Of a DNA stretch of 64,000 nucleotides, positions 16,594 through 24,773 are shown piece after piece. Below the pieces are notes generated by a model, which made no database searches, was not told where the DNA came from, and saw only the letters and a program-made list of their open reading frames with translations. This stretch comes from Micromonospora sediminicola (GTDB taxonomy: Bacteria; Actinomycetota; Actinomycetes; Mycobacteriales; Micromonosporaceae), in contig NZ_FLRH01000003.1 in assembly GCF_900089585.1 (NCBI RefSeq), positions 2,184,501 through 2,248,500 on the forward strand. Direction: 5' to 3'. Position numbers and translations under genes: made by a program. Numbering within the stretch: the stretch's first letter is position 1; each line of letters opens with the position of its first letter.

Positions 16594-18221
16594 AGCGCCG
16601 AAAGTTCGATCGGGCCGCGCTGCCGGCCAAGACCGCCGGGGCGGTTGACGACCGCTTCCAGGTCGCCACGCCGCTGCGCAAGCTGCTGAACAAGGTCTTC
16701 CCCGACCACTGGTCGTTCCTGCTCGGCGAGATCGCGCTCTTCTCGTTCGTGGTCCTGCTGCTGACCGGTGTGTTCCTGACCTTCTTCTACGAGCCGGCGA
16801 TGACCGAGGTGGTCTACGACGGCAGCTACGCCCCGCTGCGTGGCACCCCGATGTCGGCCGCGTACGCCTCCAGCCTGGACCTCTCGTTCGACGTCCGCGG
16901 TGGCCTGATCATGCGGCAGATGCACCACTGGGCGGCCCTGCTGTTCATGGCCGCGATCGTGGTGCACATGCTCCGGGTCTTCTTCACCGGCGCGTTCCGC
17001 AAGCCGCGTGAGACCAACTGGATCATCGGCTCGCTGCTGTTCTGGGTCGGCTTCCTGGCCGGCTTCACCGGCTACTCGCTGCCGGACGACGGCCTGTCCG
17101 GCACCGGTCTGCGGATCGCCTCCGGCATCATCCTGTCGATCCCGGTGATCGGTTCCTGGGTCAGCTCGTCGATCTTCGGCGGGGAGTTCCCCGGCACCAT
17201 CATCATCAGCCGCTTCTTCATCGCCCACGTGCTGCTCATCCCGGGCCTGCTGGTGGCGCTGATCAGCGTGCACCTGGGCCTGGTGTTCAAGCAGAAGCAC
17301 ACCCAGTGGCCCGGCCCCGGCCGGACCAACGAGAACGTGGTCGGCGAGCGGATGTTCCCGCGCTACGCGCTCAAGCAGGGCGGCTTCTTCATGGTCGTCT
17401 TCGGCGTGATCGCGCTGATGGGTGGCCTCTTCCAGATCAACCCGATCTGGTACTTCGGCCCGTACGAGGCGTGGGTCGTCTCGGCGGCCAGCCAGCCCGA
17501 CTGGTACGTCATGTTCCTCGACGGCTCGACCCGACTCATGCCGGGCTGGGAGATCAGCATCCCGATCGGCGACGGATACGTCATCCCGCCGCTGTTCTGG
17601 CCGACGGTCGTGCTCCCGGGCATCCTGGTGGGCCTGTCGACGATGTACCCGTTCCTGGAGGCGCGCCGCCTCAAGGACTACAAGCACCACAACCTGCTCC
17701 AGCGGCCCCGGGACGTTCCGGCCCGGACCGCGGTGGGCGCCATGGCCGTCGCCTTCTACATCGTGCTGACGCTCTCCGGCGGCAACGACGTGATCGCCGA
17801 CAAGTTCCACATCAGCTTGAACGCGATGACCTGGGCCGGCCGGATCGGTCTGCTGGTCGTCCCGCCGCTGGCCTACTACATCACCTACCGGATCTGCCTG
17901 GGTCTCCAGCAGCACGACCGGGAGGTGCTGGCCCACGGCGTGGAGACCGGCATCATCCGACGCCTGCCGGACGGCCGGTTCGTCGAGGTCCACCAGCCGC
18001 TGACCTCGGCGGACGGCCACGACGGTCACGCGCCGGCGCTGGACTACGTCGGCTGGGTGGTGCCGAAGAAGATGAACCGGCTGGGCGCCCTCGGACCCGC
18101 CATCCGGGGCTTCTTCTACCCGATCGAGAAGCCGGCCGAGGCGCCGGTCTCCCCGGGCCACCCGCCGGTCGAGCCCCGACCGGAGCGGGAGGAGATCAGC
18201 AGCGGCGAGAGCCGTCGCTGA
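16590..18221 (+). CDS. qcrB: Cytochrome bc1 complex cytochrome b subunit
   Basis: A 543-residue cytochrome b that holds both b hemes and the quinol sites; in mycobacteria this is the target of Q203/telacebec-type inhibitors. Heme-ligand histidines are visible in RQMHHWAALLFMAAIVVHMLR and FFIAHVLLIPG...ISVHLGLV. The quinol-site segment after the fourth helix reads NPIWYFGPYEAW, close to the usual PEW region. A hydrophilic C-terminal extension of about 120 residues, Pro/Glu-rich at the end, is typical of actinobacteria. Starts at ATG 16590, coupled to qcrA, and ends in front of a strong terminator. Confidence 0.96.
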   Translation: MKRRKFDRAALPAKTAGAVDDRFQVATPLRKLLNKVFPDHWSFLLGEIALFSFVVLLLTGVFLTFFYEPAMTEVVYDGSYAPLRGTPMSAAYASSLDLSFDVRGGLIMRQMHHWAALLFMAAIVVHMLRVFFTGAFRKPRETNWIIGSLLFWVGFLAGFTGYSLPDDGLSGTGLRIASGIILSIPVIGSWVSSSIFGGEFPGTIIISRFFIAHVLLIPGLLVALISVHLGLVFKQKHTQWPGPGRTNENVVGERMFPRYALKQGGFFMVVFGVIALMGGLFQINPIWYFGPYEAWVVSAASQPDWYVMFLDGSTRLMPGWEISIPIGDGYVIPPLFWPTVVLPGILVGLSTMYPFLEARRLKDYKHHNLLQRPRDVPARTAVGAMAVAFYIVLTLSGGNDVIADKFHISLNAMTWAGRIGLLVVPPLAYYITYRICLGLQQHDREVLAHGVETGIIRRLPDGRFVEVHQPLTSADGHDGHAPALDYVGWVVPKKMNRLGALGPAIRGFFYPIEKPAEAPVSPGHPPVEPRPEREEISSGESRR

Positions 18222-18240
18222 CCCCGCCGCGTACGACTGA

Positions 18241-18278
18241 CCGTGGCGCCCGCCGGACCATCCGGCGGGCGCCACGGC
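18241..18278 (+). terminator. Hairpin terminator of the ctaE-qcrCAB cluster
   Basis: A 17-bp perfect stem, CCGTGGCGCCCGCCGGA with its complement across a 4-nt loop, starts 19 bases past the qcrB stop and is followed by TTT. Confidence 0.85.
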
Positions 18279-18374
18279 CGTTTCCGGCACTGTCGTCCGG
18301 TTGTGCCCGCCGGACGCCCGGCGGCCCCGCTCCGGTGCCCCGCCGCCCCGCGACACGGACGGGTGGAATCGCAG

Positions 18375-18398
18375 GAATAACCCCGGTCAGCCGGGTAT
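18375..18398 (+). promoter_or_regulatory. Candidate stress sigma-factor (SigB-type) promoter
   Basis: GAAT at 18375-18378, 14 bases, then GGGTAT at 18393-18398 matches the Streptomyces SigB-type consensus GNNT-N14-16-GGGTAY (from memory). It would give a leader of roughly 25 nt before the DUF4142 start codon at 18432. Confidence 0.4.
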
Positions 18399-18431
18399 CC
18401 GTGCGGTCCGACGTCTCATGGGGGAGGAAGC

Positions 18432-19109
18432 ATGTTGGGAATCAAACGCCTGGGCCTGCTGGCCGCGCTGGTGGTCGTGGGGCTGGCGCCCGCCGCCGCG
18501 GCGCAGGCCGCGGCGCAGCCGTCGACGCAGGACACCCAGTATCTGCAGGCGGTGCACCAGGTCAACCTGTTCGAGATCACCGCCGGTAACCTGGCCCAGC
18601 AGAAGGGCCAGAACCAGCAGGTCAAGGACCTGGGCAAGATGTTCGTCACGGACCACACCCAGCTGGACCAGACGGTGCAGTCGACCGCCCAGCAGCTGAA
18701 CGTGCAGCTGCCGGCCGACCCCACCGCCGACCAGCAGAAGGTCCTCGACAAGCTGAACAACCTCAGCGGGGCCGAGTTCGACAAGGCGTGGGTGACCGCC
18801 CAGCTGGCCGGCCACGTCCAGGCCATCCAGGCCACCCAGACGGAGATCTCGCAGGGCTCCGAGCAGTCGGTGGTGCAGATCGCCCAGGACGCGCTGCCGG
18901 TCCTCCAGGCGCACTACGACGCGTTGGTGGCCCTGGCCCAGACCCTGGGCATCCCGGTTCCGCAGACCAGCGCCAGCGGCACGCCCAGCCCGGGCGGCAC
19001 CACGTCGCCGGCGCCGGGTGGTGGCGGCACCGAGTCGCCGGCTCCGGGCGGCACCGAGACCGAGGAGCCCGCTCCGGGCACCGAGTCCCCGGCGCCCGCG
19101 CAGAGCTGA
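18432..19109 (+). CDS. Secreted DUF4142 (ferritin-like) protein with Pro/Thr/Glu-rich tail
   Basis: A 225-residue exported protein. The signal peptide covers residues 1-27 (MLGIKRLGLLAALVVVG, ending in AQAA). A helical DUF4142 domain at about 33-175 contains the family-type segments AVHQVNLFEITAGNLAQQKG and LGKMFVTDHTQLD. The last ~45 residues are low-complexity Ser/Pro/Gly/Thr/Glu repeats such as GTESPAPGG, likely an extended cell-wall linker. Family role is unclear; members are often stress-linked. A very good ribosome site, GGGGGAGGAA, precedes ATG 18432. Closed by a hairpin at 19129. Confidence 0.87.
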   Translation: MLGIKRLGLLAALVVVGLAPAAAAQAAAQPSTQDTQYLQAVHQVNLFEITAGNLAQQKGQNQQVKDLGKMFVTDHTQLDQTVQSTAQQLNVQLPADPTADQQKVLDKLNNLSGAEFDKAWVTAQLAGHVQAIQATQTEISQGSEQSVVQIAQDALPVLQAHYDALVALAQTLGIPVPQTSASGTPSPGGTTSPAPGGGGTESPAPGGTETEEPAPGTESPAPAQS

Positions 19110-19128
19110 CGCACCGCACGACCCAGGT

Positions 19129-19163
19129 CGGCCGGCCCGTCCCCACCAGGGGCGGGCCGGCCG
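19129..19163. terminator. Bidirectional hairpin between DUF4142 and Lrp-type genes
   Basis: The stem CGGCCGGCCCGTCCCC/GGGGCGGGCCGGCCG has one bulge and a 4-nt loop. It lies between convergent genes, 20 bases past one stop and 10 bases past the other. Confidence 0.75.
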
Positions 19164-19172
19164 CCGCCGGTC

Positions 19173-19460
19173 TCAGTCGGCGTTGGCCAGCCCGATCGCG
19201 AACGCCTCCTCCAGGTCGTGCTGCGAGTAGGCGCGGAACGCGATGTGCGACTCGGTGTTCAGCACGCCGGGCACCTTGGAGATGCTGCCGGCGATGACCT
19301 GGGCGATCTGCTCGAACTCCCGGACCCGGACCATGGCGATCAGGTCGACGTGCCCGGCCACCGAGTAGACCTCGCTGACGCCGGGCAGGTTGGCCAGGGT
19401 CTCGGCCACCTCGGGGATGGAGTCGGTGGCGCAGTCGATCAGCACGATCGCGGTGATCAC
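19173..19460 (-). CDS. Stand-alone Lrp/AsnC ligand-binding domain protein
   Basis: A 95-residue protein made only of the RAM/AsnC effector-binding fold: MITAIVLIDCATDSIPEVAETLANLPGV... GHVDLIAMVRVREFEQIAQVI. No helix-turn-helix is present, so it cannot bind DNA in the way full Lrp proteins do; it may hetero-oligomerise with a complete Lrp or sense an amino acid. The start is GTG 19460 behind GGAGAAA. Similar short forms are common next to trpD or ctaE in actinobacteria. Confidence 0.85.
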   Translation of the reverse strand: MITAIVLIDCATDSIPEVAETLANLPGVSEVYSVAGHVDLIAMVRVREFEQIAQVIAGSISKVPGVLNTESHIAFRAYSQHDLEEAFAIGLANAD

Positions 19461-19512
19461 GGGACGTTTCTCCGTTCGTCGGCGACGAGGCCCATGCTAG
19501 AGCCCGGCGCGG

Positions 19513-20388
19513 TCACCGCGCGGCCGGGACGGTCAGGTCGGCGCCGGCCCGGACCACGCGATCGAGGCGTTCCCCGGCGGCGACGGTCGCGCCCGGCCAG
19601 ATCACCGACCGGTCGACCGTGCCGTGGACCCGGGCGCCGGCGCCCACCACCGAGCGGATGACCCGGCCGTCCACGGTGGCGGACGGGTCGACCAGCCCGT
19701 CCGGGCCGGCGGCGTGCAGGTTAGCGGCCAGATAGTCGGCCGGCGTGCCGGTGTCGTAGAAGGTGCCCCGGTAGGGGACCACGGTCAGCGCGCCGGCCGC
19801 CTCCGCCGGCCGCCACACCGCCCGGACCAGGTCGCCGAACGTGGCCGGCAGGTCCCGGACCATCCGCCAGGGCAGGAGCGAGAAACCGACGAAGCGGTGC
19901 CCGTCGAAGGTGCCGGGGGCGGCCGGGTCGTCCGCCGGCTGTCCGAGCAGGCGTACGCTCCGCCCGTCCCAGCCGTCCAGCAGCGCGGCCACGTCCGGGC
20001 CCGGTGGGGTTTCCGGGTCGGCCAGGTAGGCGTCGGCGTTGCCGACGAGCACGCCCCGCCCGGCGATCCAGTCCCGCAGCCGTCCCAGCCCGCCGGCGGT
20101 GCCCAGCGGGTCGCCGGGCTCGACCGACAGGTGCGCCCGGTCACCCACCCGGGCCACCACCTGGTCGCCCAGGTAGCAGGCGTTCACCGCGACCCGGTCC
20201 GGGCCGGTCAGGCCGAGGCCGGCCAACCGTGCCAGGGCCCGGTCGAGCAGCGGCACGTTGCCGACCGGGCAGAGCGCCTTGGGCACCCGCTCGGTGAGCG
20301 GGCGCAGCCGGGTGCCCTCACCCGCTGCCAGCACGACCGCGCACACCTCGACCCCGGCCGTCGTCGCTCCGGCCGCCGGTGGGCTCAC
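19513..20388 (-). CDS. Sugar-phosphate nucleotidyltransferase
   Basis: A 291-residue NTP-transferase-fold enzyme. The nucleotide-binding signature VLAAGEGTRLRPLTERVPKAL is at about residues 18-38, the metal-binding Asp is in GNADAYL (about 117), and FYDTGTPADYLAANL (about 211) is typical of mannose-1-phosphate guanylyltransferase/glucose-1-phosphate thymidylyltransferase relatives. A short left-handed-helix-like tail follows (VDPSATVDGRVIRSVVGAGARV). The exact sugar is not determined. Start GTG 20388 overlaps the NUDIX stop by 4 bp, so the two are coupled. Confidence 0.83.
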   Translation of the reverse strand: MSPPAAGATTAGVEVCAVVLAAGEGTRLRPLTERVPKALCPVGNVPLLDRALARLAGLGLTGPDRVAVNACYLGDQVVARVGDRAHLSVEPGDPLGTAGGLGRLRDWIAGRGVLVGNADAYLADPETPPGPDVAALLDGWDGRSVRLLGQPADDPAAPGTFDGHRFVGFSLLPWRMVRDLPATFGDLVRAVWRPAEAAGALTVVPYRGTFYDTGTPADYLAANLHAAGPDGLVDPSATVDGRVIRSVVGAGARVHGTVDRSVIWPGATVAAGERLDRVVRAGADLTVPAAR

Positions 20389-20924
20389 GCGGCCGGTGGC
20401 GTCACCGGCGGGACCTCGCCGGCGCGCGGCCCGATGCCGTAGTAGCCGAGCAGGTTGGCGGTGGCGCGGCTGAGCCGGGGCAGGTCGTCCAGCGGATGCC
20501 AGGCGGCCTCGAAGACCTCGGCCCCGTCGACCGCCAGCTCGGTGCGCGACGCCGGCACCTCCGCCTCGAACACCACATCGACCCAGCCCTTGGCGTGCAC
20601 GACCGCGTTCGGCACGGCCGGCCGGAGCGCGTCGGGGGAGAGGCGGACGCCGGACTCCTCGTACAGTTCCCGGGCGGCGCCGACCACGGGCGCCTCACCG
20701 CGTTGCAGCAGACCGGCCGGCAGGGTCCAGCTGTGGCCGGGCGGCTGGCGCAGCAGCAGGATCCGCCCGGCGCCGGTGGCCTCCGTGTCCCGGACCAGGG
20801 TGACCGCCCCCACGATGTACTTCGGCACGGCCATCCGCACCAGTCGCCGCCGCAGCGGGACCGGAAGCCGGTAGAAGAGCTGGTAGCCGAGGGCCCGTCC
20901 GGTGGCACGCGCGCGGGGGATCAT
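20385..20924 (-). CDS. NUDIX hydrolase
   Basis: A 179-residue pyrophosphohydrolase. The Nudix box GLLQRGEAPVVGAARELYEESGV (about residues 71-93) contains the complete REXXEE-XG core. A basic N-terminal extension (about 35 residues, RARATGRALGYQLFYRLP) precedes the domain. The substrate is unknown; coupling with the nucleotidyltransferase suggests a nucleotide-sugar or dinucleotide, but this is inference. Confidence 0.88.
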   Translation of the reverse strand: MIPRARATGRALGYQLFYRLPVPLRRRLVRMAVPKYIVGAVTLVRDTEATGAGRILLLRQPPGHSWTLPAGLLQRGEAPVVGAARELYEESGVRLSPDALRPAVPNAVVHAKGWVDVVFEAEVPASRTELAVDGAEVFEAAWHPLDDLPRLSRATANLLGYYGIGPRAGEVPPVTPPAA

Positions 20925-20973
20925 GCGTCCAGGCTAGTGGCCGCCGGGCGGACGCGGGCGAACGACCTTCGCC

Positions 20974-22770
20974 CTACTGTCGGTGGTCGACCAAATCGAT
21001 GAGTTGCTGGACCACCGTGTCCGGCTCGACCGTGCGGTCGAAGACCGCCACCAGCAGCGTCTCCAGGTCGGGGTAGCCCAACTCCTCGGAGAGCCGCAGC
21101 AGCGGCAGGTCGCTGGCCAGGCCCCGGTTGTGCTTGCGCAGCGCCAGCCCGATGGAGGCGCGGCCGAGGCGGACCTTGTCGGCGATCGAGATGCCCGGCT
21201 CGGTGTGCTCGGCGAACCAGCGGTTGATCTGCATCTGGGCGTGCGGGGACTTGACGAAGCCCAGCCACTCCCGGCGCGGGCCGCGCGGGGCCACGTCCAC
21301 CTCGAAGCCGCTCTCCGCGTCGCTCTCGGTGAAGATCTCCACCACGTCGCCCTCCTCCAGCTCGGAGGAGAGCGGGGCCAACCGGCCGTTGATCCGTGCG
21401 GCCAGGCAGTGGTCGCCGCGCTCGGTGCCCAGCTCGTACGCGAGGTCGACCGGGGTGGCCCCGGCCGGCAGCACCACCTGGCGACCGTCGGCGACCACCT
21501 GGATCTGCGCCTCGGCCAGGTCGCACCGCAGCGACGCCATGAACTGGGTCGGGTCGACCGTGTCCTGCTCCCAGTCGAGCACCCGGCGCAGCCAGGCCAA
21601 CTCGTCGGCCCGGTCGGCGGCCCGGCCCGCGGCCCGGGGGAAGCGGTAGTGGGCGGCCACGCCGTACTCCGCGGAGCGGTGCATCTCGCTGGTGCGGATC
21701 AGCACCTCCACGGTGCGGTCCTGCGGGCCGCACACACTGGTGTGCAGCGAGCGGTAGAGGTTGTTCTTCGGGGAGGCGATGAAGTCCTTGAACCGGCCCG
21801 GCACCGGCCGCCAGAGGCCGTGCACGGCGCCGAGCGCGGCATAGCAGTCGGTCGGCGGGCCGTCCACCACGATCGCGATGCGCGGCAGGTCGTAGGGGGC
21901 GGCGTGGTCGCCGGCGACCGTGTCCTTCCAGATCGAGTAGAGGTGTCGCGGCCGGGGGGACACCTCGGCGTCCACCCGGTTGCGGCGCAACGCGGCCCGG
22001 GTCCGGGCCACCACGTCGCCCAGGTAGGCGTCCCAGCCCGGCCGGTCGTGCACGAACCGTTCGATCCGCGCGTGCTCGTCGGGTTGGAGGTGCAGCAGCA
22101 CCACGTCGTCCAGCTCCCGTTTGAGGGTCTGGATGCCCAGCCGGTCGCAGAGCGGGACCAGCACCTCCTGCGTCTTGCGGGCGATCCGCTCCCGCGAGGC
22201 GGCCGAGCGGACGCCGAGGGTGCGCATGTTGTGCAGTCGGTCGGCCAGCTTGATGACCAGGACCCGGACGTCCTTGCCGGCCGCCACGATCATCTTGCGG
22301 ACGGTCTCCGCCTCGGCGGCCTTGCCGTAGAACGCCTTGTCGAACTTGGTCACGCCGTCGACCAGGTGGGCCACCTCGCGGCCGAAGTCCTCCTGGAGCG
22401 CCTGGAGCGTGTAGCGGGTGTCCTCGACGGTGTCGTGCAGCAGCGCGGCGACCAGGGTGGTGGTGTCCATGCCGAGGTCGGCGCAGATCTGCGCCACCGC
22501 GAGGGGGTGGGTGATGTAGGGCTCGCCGCTCTTGCGGAACTGGCCGCGGTGCATGTTCTCGGCGATCGTGTAGGCCCGGCGCAGCACCGGGGCGTCGGCG
22601 CTGGGGTGGATCCCGCGGTGGGTGCGGACCAGGGCGGTGACCGGGTCGCCGTCGGTGGTGGGCCAGGTGAGCAGGGAGCGCAGGCGGCGGGTGAGCGGCA
22701 GCTCGCCCTGGGTCGGAAGGGCGCCGCCCAGGGCGGCGCCGTGTCCGGCGTCGACGTCCACCTGGGACAC
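20974..22770 (-). CDS. Short RelA/SpoT homologue with intact HD hydrolase and altered synthetase motifs
   Basis: A 598-residue (p)ppGpp metabolism protein. The HD domain is intact: HPLAVAQ near 88, LLHDTVEDT near 110 and KLADRLHNMRTL near 175. In the synthetase region (about 260-375) FKDFIASPKNNLYRSLHTSV and EVLIRTSEMHRSAEYGVAAH are conserved. The GRPKHxYSIxxKM segment reads PRPRHLYSIWKDT and the DLxGxR segment reads YDLPRIAIV, which departs from active enzymes. A TGS domain follows (about 420-490). The C-terminal zinc-finger and ACT domains of full-length Rel (usually 740-840 residues) are absent. It may be a hydrolase-biased paralogue of a separate Rel. Confidence 0.85.
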   Translation of the reverse strand: MSQVDVDAGHGAALGGALPTQGELPLTRRLRSLLTWPTTDGDPVTALVRTHRGIHPSADAPVLRRAYTIAENMHRGQFRKSGEPYITHPLAVAQICADLGMDTTTLVAALLHDTVEDTRYTLQALQEDFGREVAHLVDGVTKFDKAFYGKAAEAETVRKMIVAAGKDVRVLVIKLADRLHNMRTLGVRSAASRERIARKTQEVLVPLCDRLGIQTLKRELDDVVLLHLQPDEHARIERFVHDRPGWDAYLGDVVARTRAALRRNRVDAEVSPRPRHLYSIWKDTVAGDHAAPYDLPRIAIVVDGPPTDCYAALGAVHGLWRPVPGRFKDFIASPKNNLYRSLHTSVCGPQDRTVEVLIRTSEMHRSAEYGVAAHYRFPRAAGRAADRADELAWLRRVLDWEQDTVDPTQFMASLRCDLAEAQIQVVADGRQVVLPAGATPVDLAYELGTERGDHCLAARINGRLAPLSSELEEGDVVEIFTESDAESGFEVDVAPRGPRREWLGFVKSPHAQMQINRWFAEHTEPGISIADKVRLGRASIGLALRKHNRGLASDLPLLRLSEELGYPDLETLLVAVFDRTVEPDTVVQQLIDLVDHRQ

Positions 22771-22888
22771 CTCCTCACCCCGACCCTCGACCGCCGGGAC
22801 CGGCGACCGGGAGCAGGCCCGCGAATCGGGCAGGTCTGCACTTCTTTAACAGACTAAGGGAGTCGACGTAGTCCGATCGGACACTTGG

Positions 22889-24685
22889 TCATGAGCGTTC
22901 GGTCGAGAGTTGGTGGGACCCGCCGTTCTCCGCCTTCGCCAGCAGGTCACGGAACCGCCCCGCGCCGCCCACCGGGGAGGCCCATCCGTCGGTCGCCTCG
23001 ACGAGCCGGGTCTCCGGTCGCTCCAACCAGGACAGGATCCGTTCGGTCTCCTCGGCGGTGGCCGCCGGCACCGGCCCGTGCCCGGGCAGCACCGTCTCGG
23101 CGGTGGCCCGGATCGCGGCGATCGTCGGTCGCGGGTGGACACCCGGCGGGGACACCCCGGCCCCGGCCAGCCGGCCGTGCCGGACCAGCGCCAGCTCCCA
23201 GCCGCCCCGGACGGCCGGTCGGGCGGCGGCCAGCTCGGCGATGCCGGTCAGCGCGGCCAGCCGCTGCATCCGGACCGCCGCGCGCAGCACCGCGACCAGC
23301 CGGCCCCGCGCCACCGCGGCCTCCTCGTAGCGCTGGGCCGCGGACAGCACCTCGATCCGGGCGAGCAGGGCCTCGACCACCACCCCGGGGTCGTCGCGCG
23401 TGGCGGTGCGGAACGGGGTGGCCGCGCGGTGCTCGTACTCCTCCGGGGTGATCCTGTGCTCGCAGGGCGCCGGGCAGCGACCCAGCTCGGCCAGCGCGCA
23501 GGCCGGCATGGTGGTGCGCCGGGAGAGCCGGTGGGTGCACTGGCGCAGCGGCACCGCGTCGTGGAAGCCGGCGGCGGCCAGCTCGGCCGCCTGCCGGGAC
23601 CGGAACGGGCCGAGGTAGGCCGAGTCGGTGGGCGCGAGGTCGCGCACGATCGACAACCGGGGGTACGCCTCGTCGGTGAGCTTCAGCCACACCTGGCGCT
23701 CGGGATACTTCGACCGGCGATTGTACGGCGGCGCGTGCGCCGCGATCAGCCGTAGCTCGCGGACCTCCGCCTCCAGCGAGTGGGCGCACTCGACCGCCTC
23801 CACCCGCTCGGCGGCGGCCAGCATCTCGGAGATCCGGGCCCGCTTCTCCGCGGCGGTGAAGTAGCTGCGGACCCGGGTGGCGATGTCGCCGGAGGTGCCC
23901 ACGTAGAGCGGCCGGTCGTCGGCGGCCCGGAAGATGTAGACCCCGGGGACCTTCGGCAGCCCCTCGGCCAGGTGCCGTTTGCGCCGCTGGGTGGGGGTGA
24001 CCGCGCGGGCGAACTCGATCGCCTCGCCGACGGTGTCCACCCGGTGCCCGCCGAGGCGGCCGATCAGCCCGTGCAGCACGTCGACGGTGGCCTTGGCGTC
24101 GTCCAGGGCCCGGTGGGTGGGTTGGGTGGCGGTGCGGAAGTAGGCCGCGAGGGTGCCCAGCTTGCGGTTGGGCACCTCGTCGCGGGTGAGCACCCGCCGG
24201 GCCAGCGCGGCGGTGTCCAGCACCCGGGGGTTGGGCCACGCGTAGCCGTGCTTGGCGCAGGCGGCCTTGAGGAAGCCGACGTCGTAGGGGGCGTTGTGGG
24301 CGACCAGCACGGCGTCGGTGACGAACTCCAGGAAGCTCGGCAGCACCTGCTCGATCGGCGGGGCGGGCAGCAGCATCGCCTGGGTGATGCCGGTCAGCAC
24401 GGTGATGAACGGCGGGATCGGCACCCCGGGGTTGACCAACGTGGCGAGCACGCCCAGCTCCTCGCCGCCACGGACCTTCACCGCGCCGATCTCGGTGATC
24501 CCCCCGCCGTCCGGCGCGCCGCCGGTGGTCTCCAGGTCGACCACCACGAAGGTGGTCGCGTAGAGCGGCAACGCGGGGTCGACCCCGCTGCCCGCCGCCC
24601 GGTCCAGACCGGCCAACGCCTCCTGGACGTACTCCGCTCGCGTCACCCGCCGGACGGTAACGGCACGGTCCGACACTCCGGTCAC
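22889..24685 (-). CDS. DEDDh 3'-5' exonuclease fused to UvrC-type GIY-YIG domain
   Basis: A 598-residue nuclease fusion. N-terminal DnaQ-like exonuclease: VVDLETTGG (Asp, Glu), VAHNAPYDVGFL (Asp), THRALDDAKAT (His, Asp), about residues 45-205. It is followed by a GIY-YIG module, PGVYIFRAADDRPLYVGTSGDIATRVRSYF (about 240-270), and a UvrC-like region with CALAELGRCPAPCEHR. Same architecture as mycobacterial Rv2191 (from memory). A DNA repair role is inferred. Start GTG 24685 is chosen for AGGGGCCGGA upstream; GTG 24646 is an alternative that starts 13 residues later. Confidence 0.9.
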   Translation of the reverse strand: MTGVSDRAVTVRRVTRAEYVQEALAGLDRAAGSGVDPALPLYATTFVVVDLETTGGAPDGGGITEIGAVKVRGGEELGVLATLVNPGVPIPPFITVLTGITQAMLLPAPPIEQVLPSFLEFVTDAVLVAHNAPYDVGFLKAACAKHGYAWPNPRVLDTAALARRVLTRDEVPNRKLGTLAAYFRTATQPTHRALDDAKATVDVLHGLIGRLGGHRVDTVGEAIEFARAVTPTQRRKRHLAEGLPKVPGVYIFRAADDRPLYVGTSGDIATRVRSYFTAAEKRARISEMLAAAERVEAVECAHSLEAEVRELRLIAAHAPPYNRRSKYPERQVWLKLTDEAYPRLSIVRDLAPTDSAYLGPFRSRQAAELAAAGFHDAVPLRQCTHRLSRRTTMPACALAELGRCPAPCEHRITPEEYEHRAATPFRTATRDDPGVVVEALLARIEVLSAAQRYEEAAVARGRLVAVLRAAVRMQRLAALTGIAELAAARPAVRGGWELALVRHGRLAGAGVSPPGVHPRPTIAAIRATAETVLPGHGPVPAATAEETERILSWLERPETRLVEATDGWASPVGGAGRFRDLLAKAENGGSHQLSTERS

Positions 24686-24773
24686 TCCGGCCCCTTCCGT
24701 TACCACGGGGGTACGATGAGAGATCGGCTCACTCACCGGGCGGTGGGCCCGTTCGGGGTGGGAGACTTGCCAC

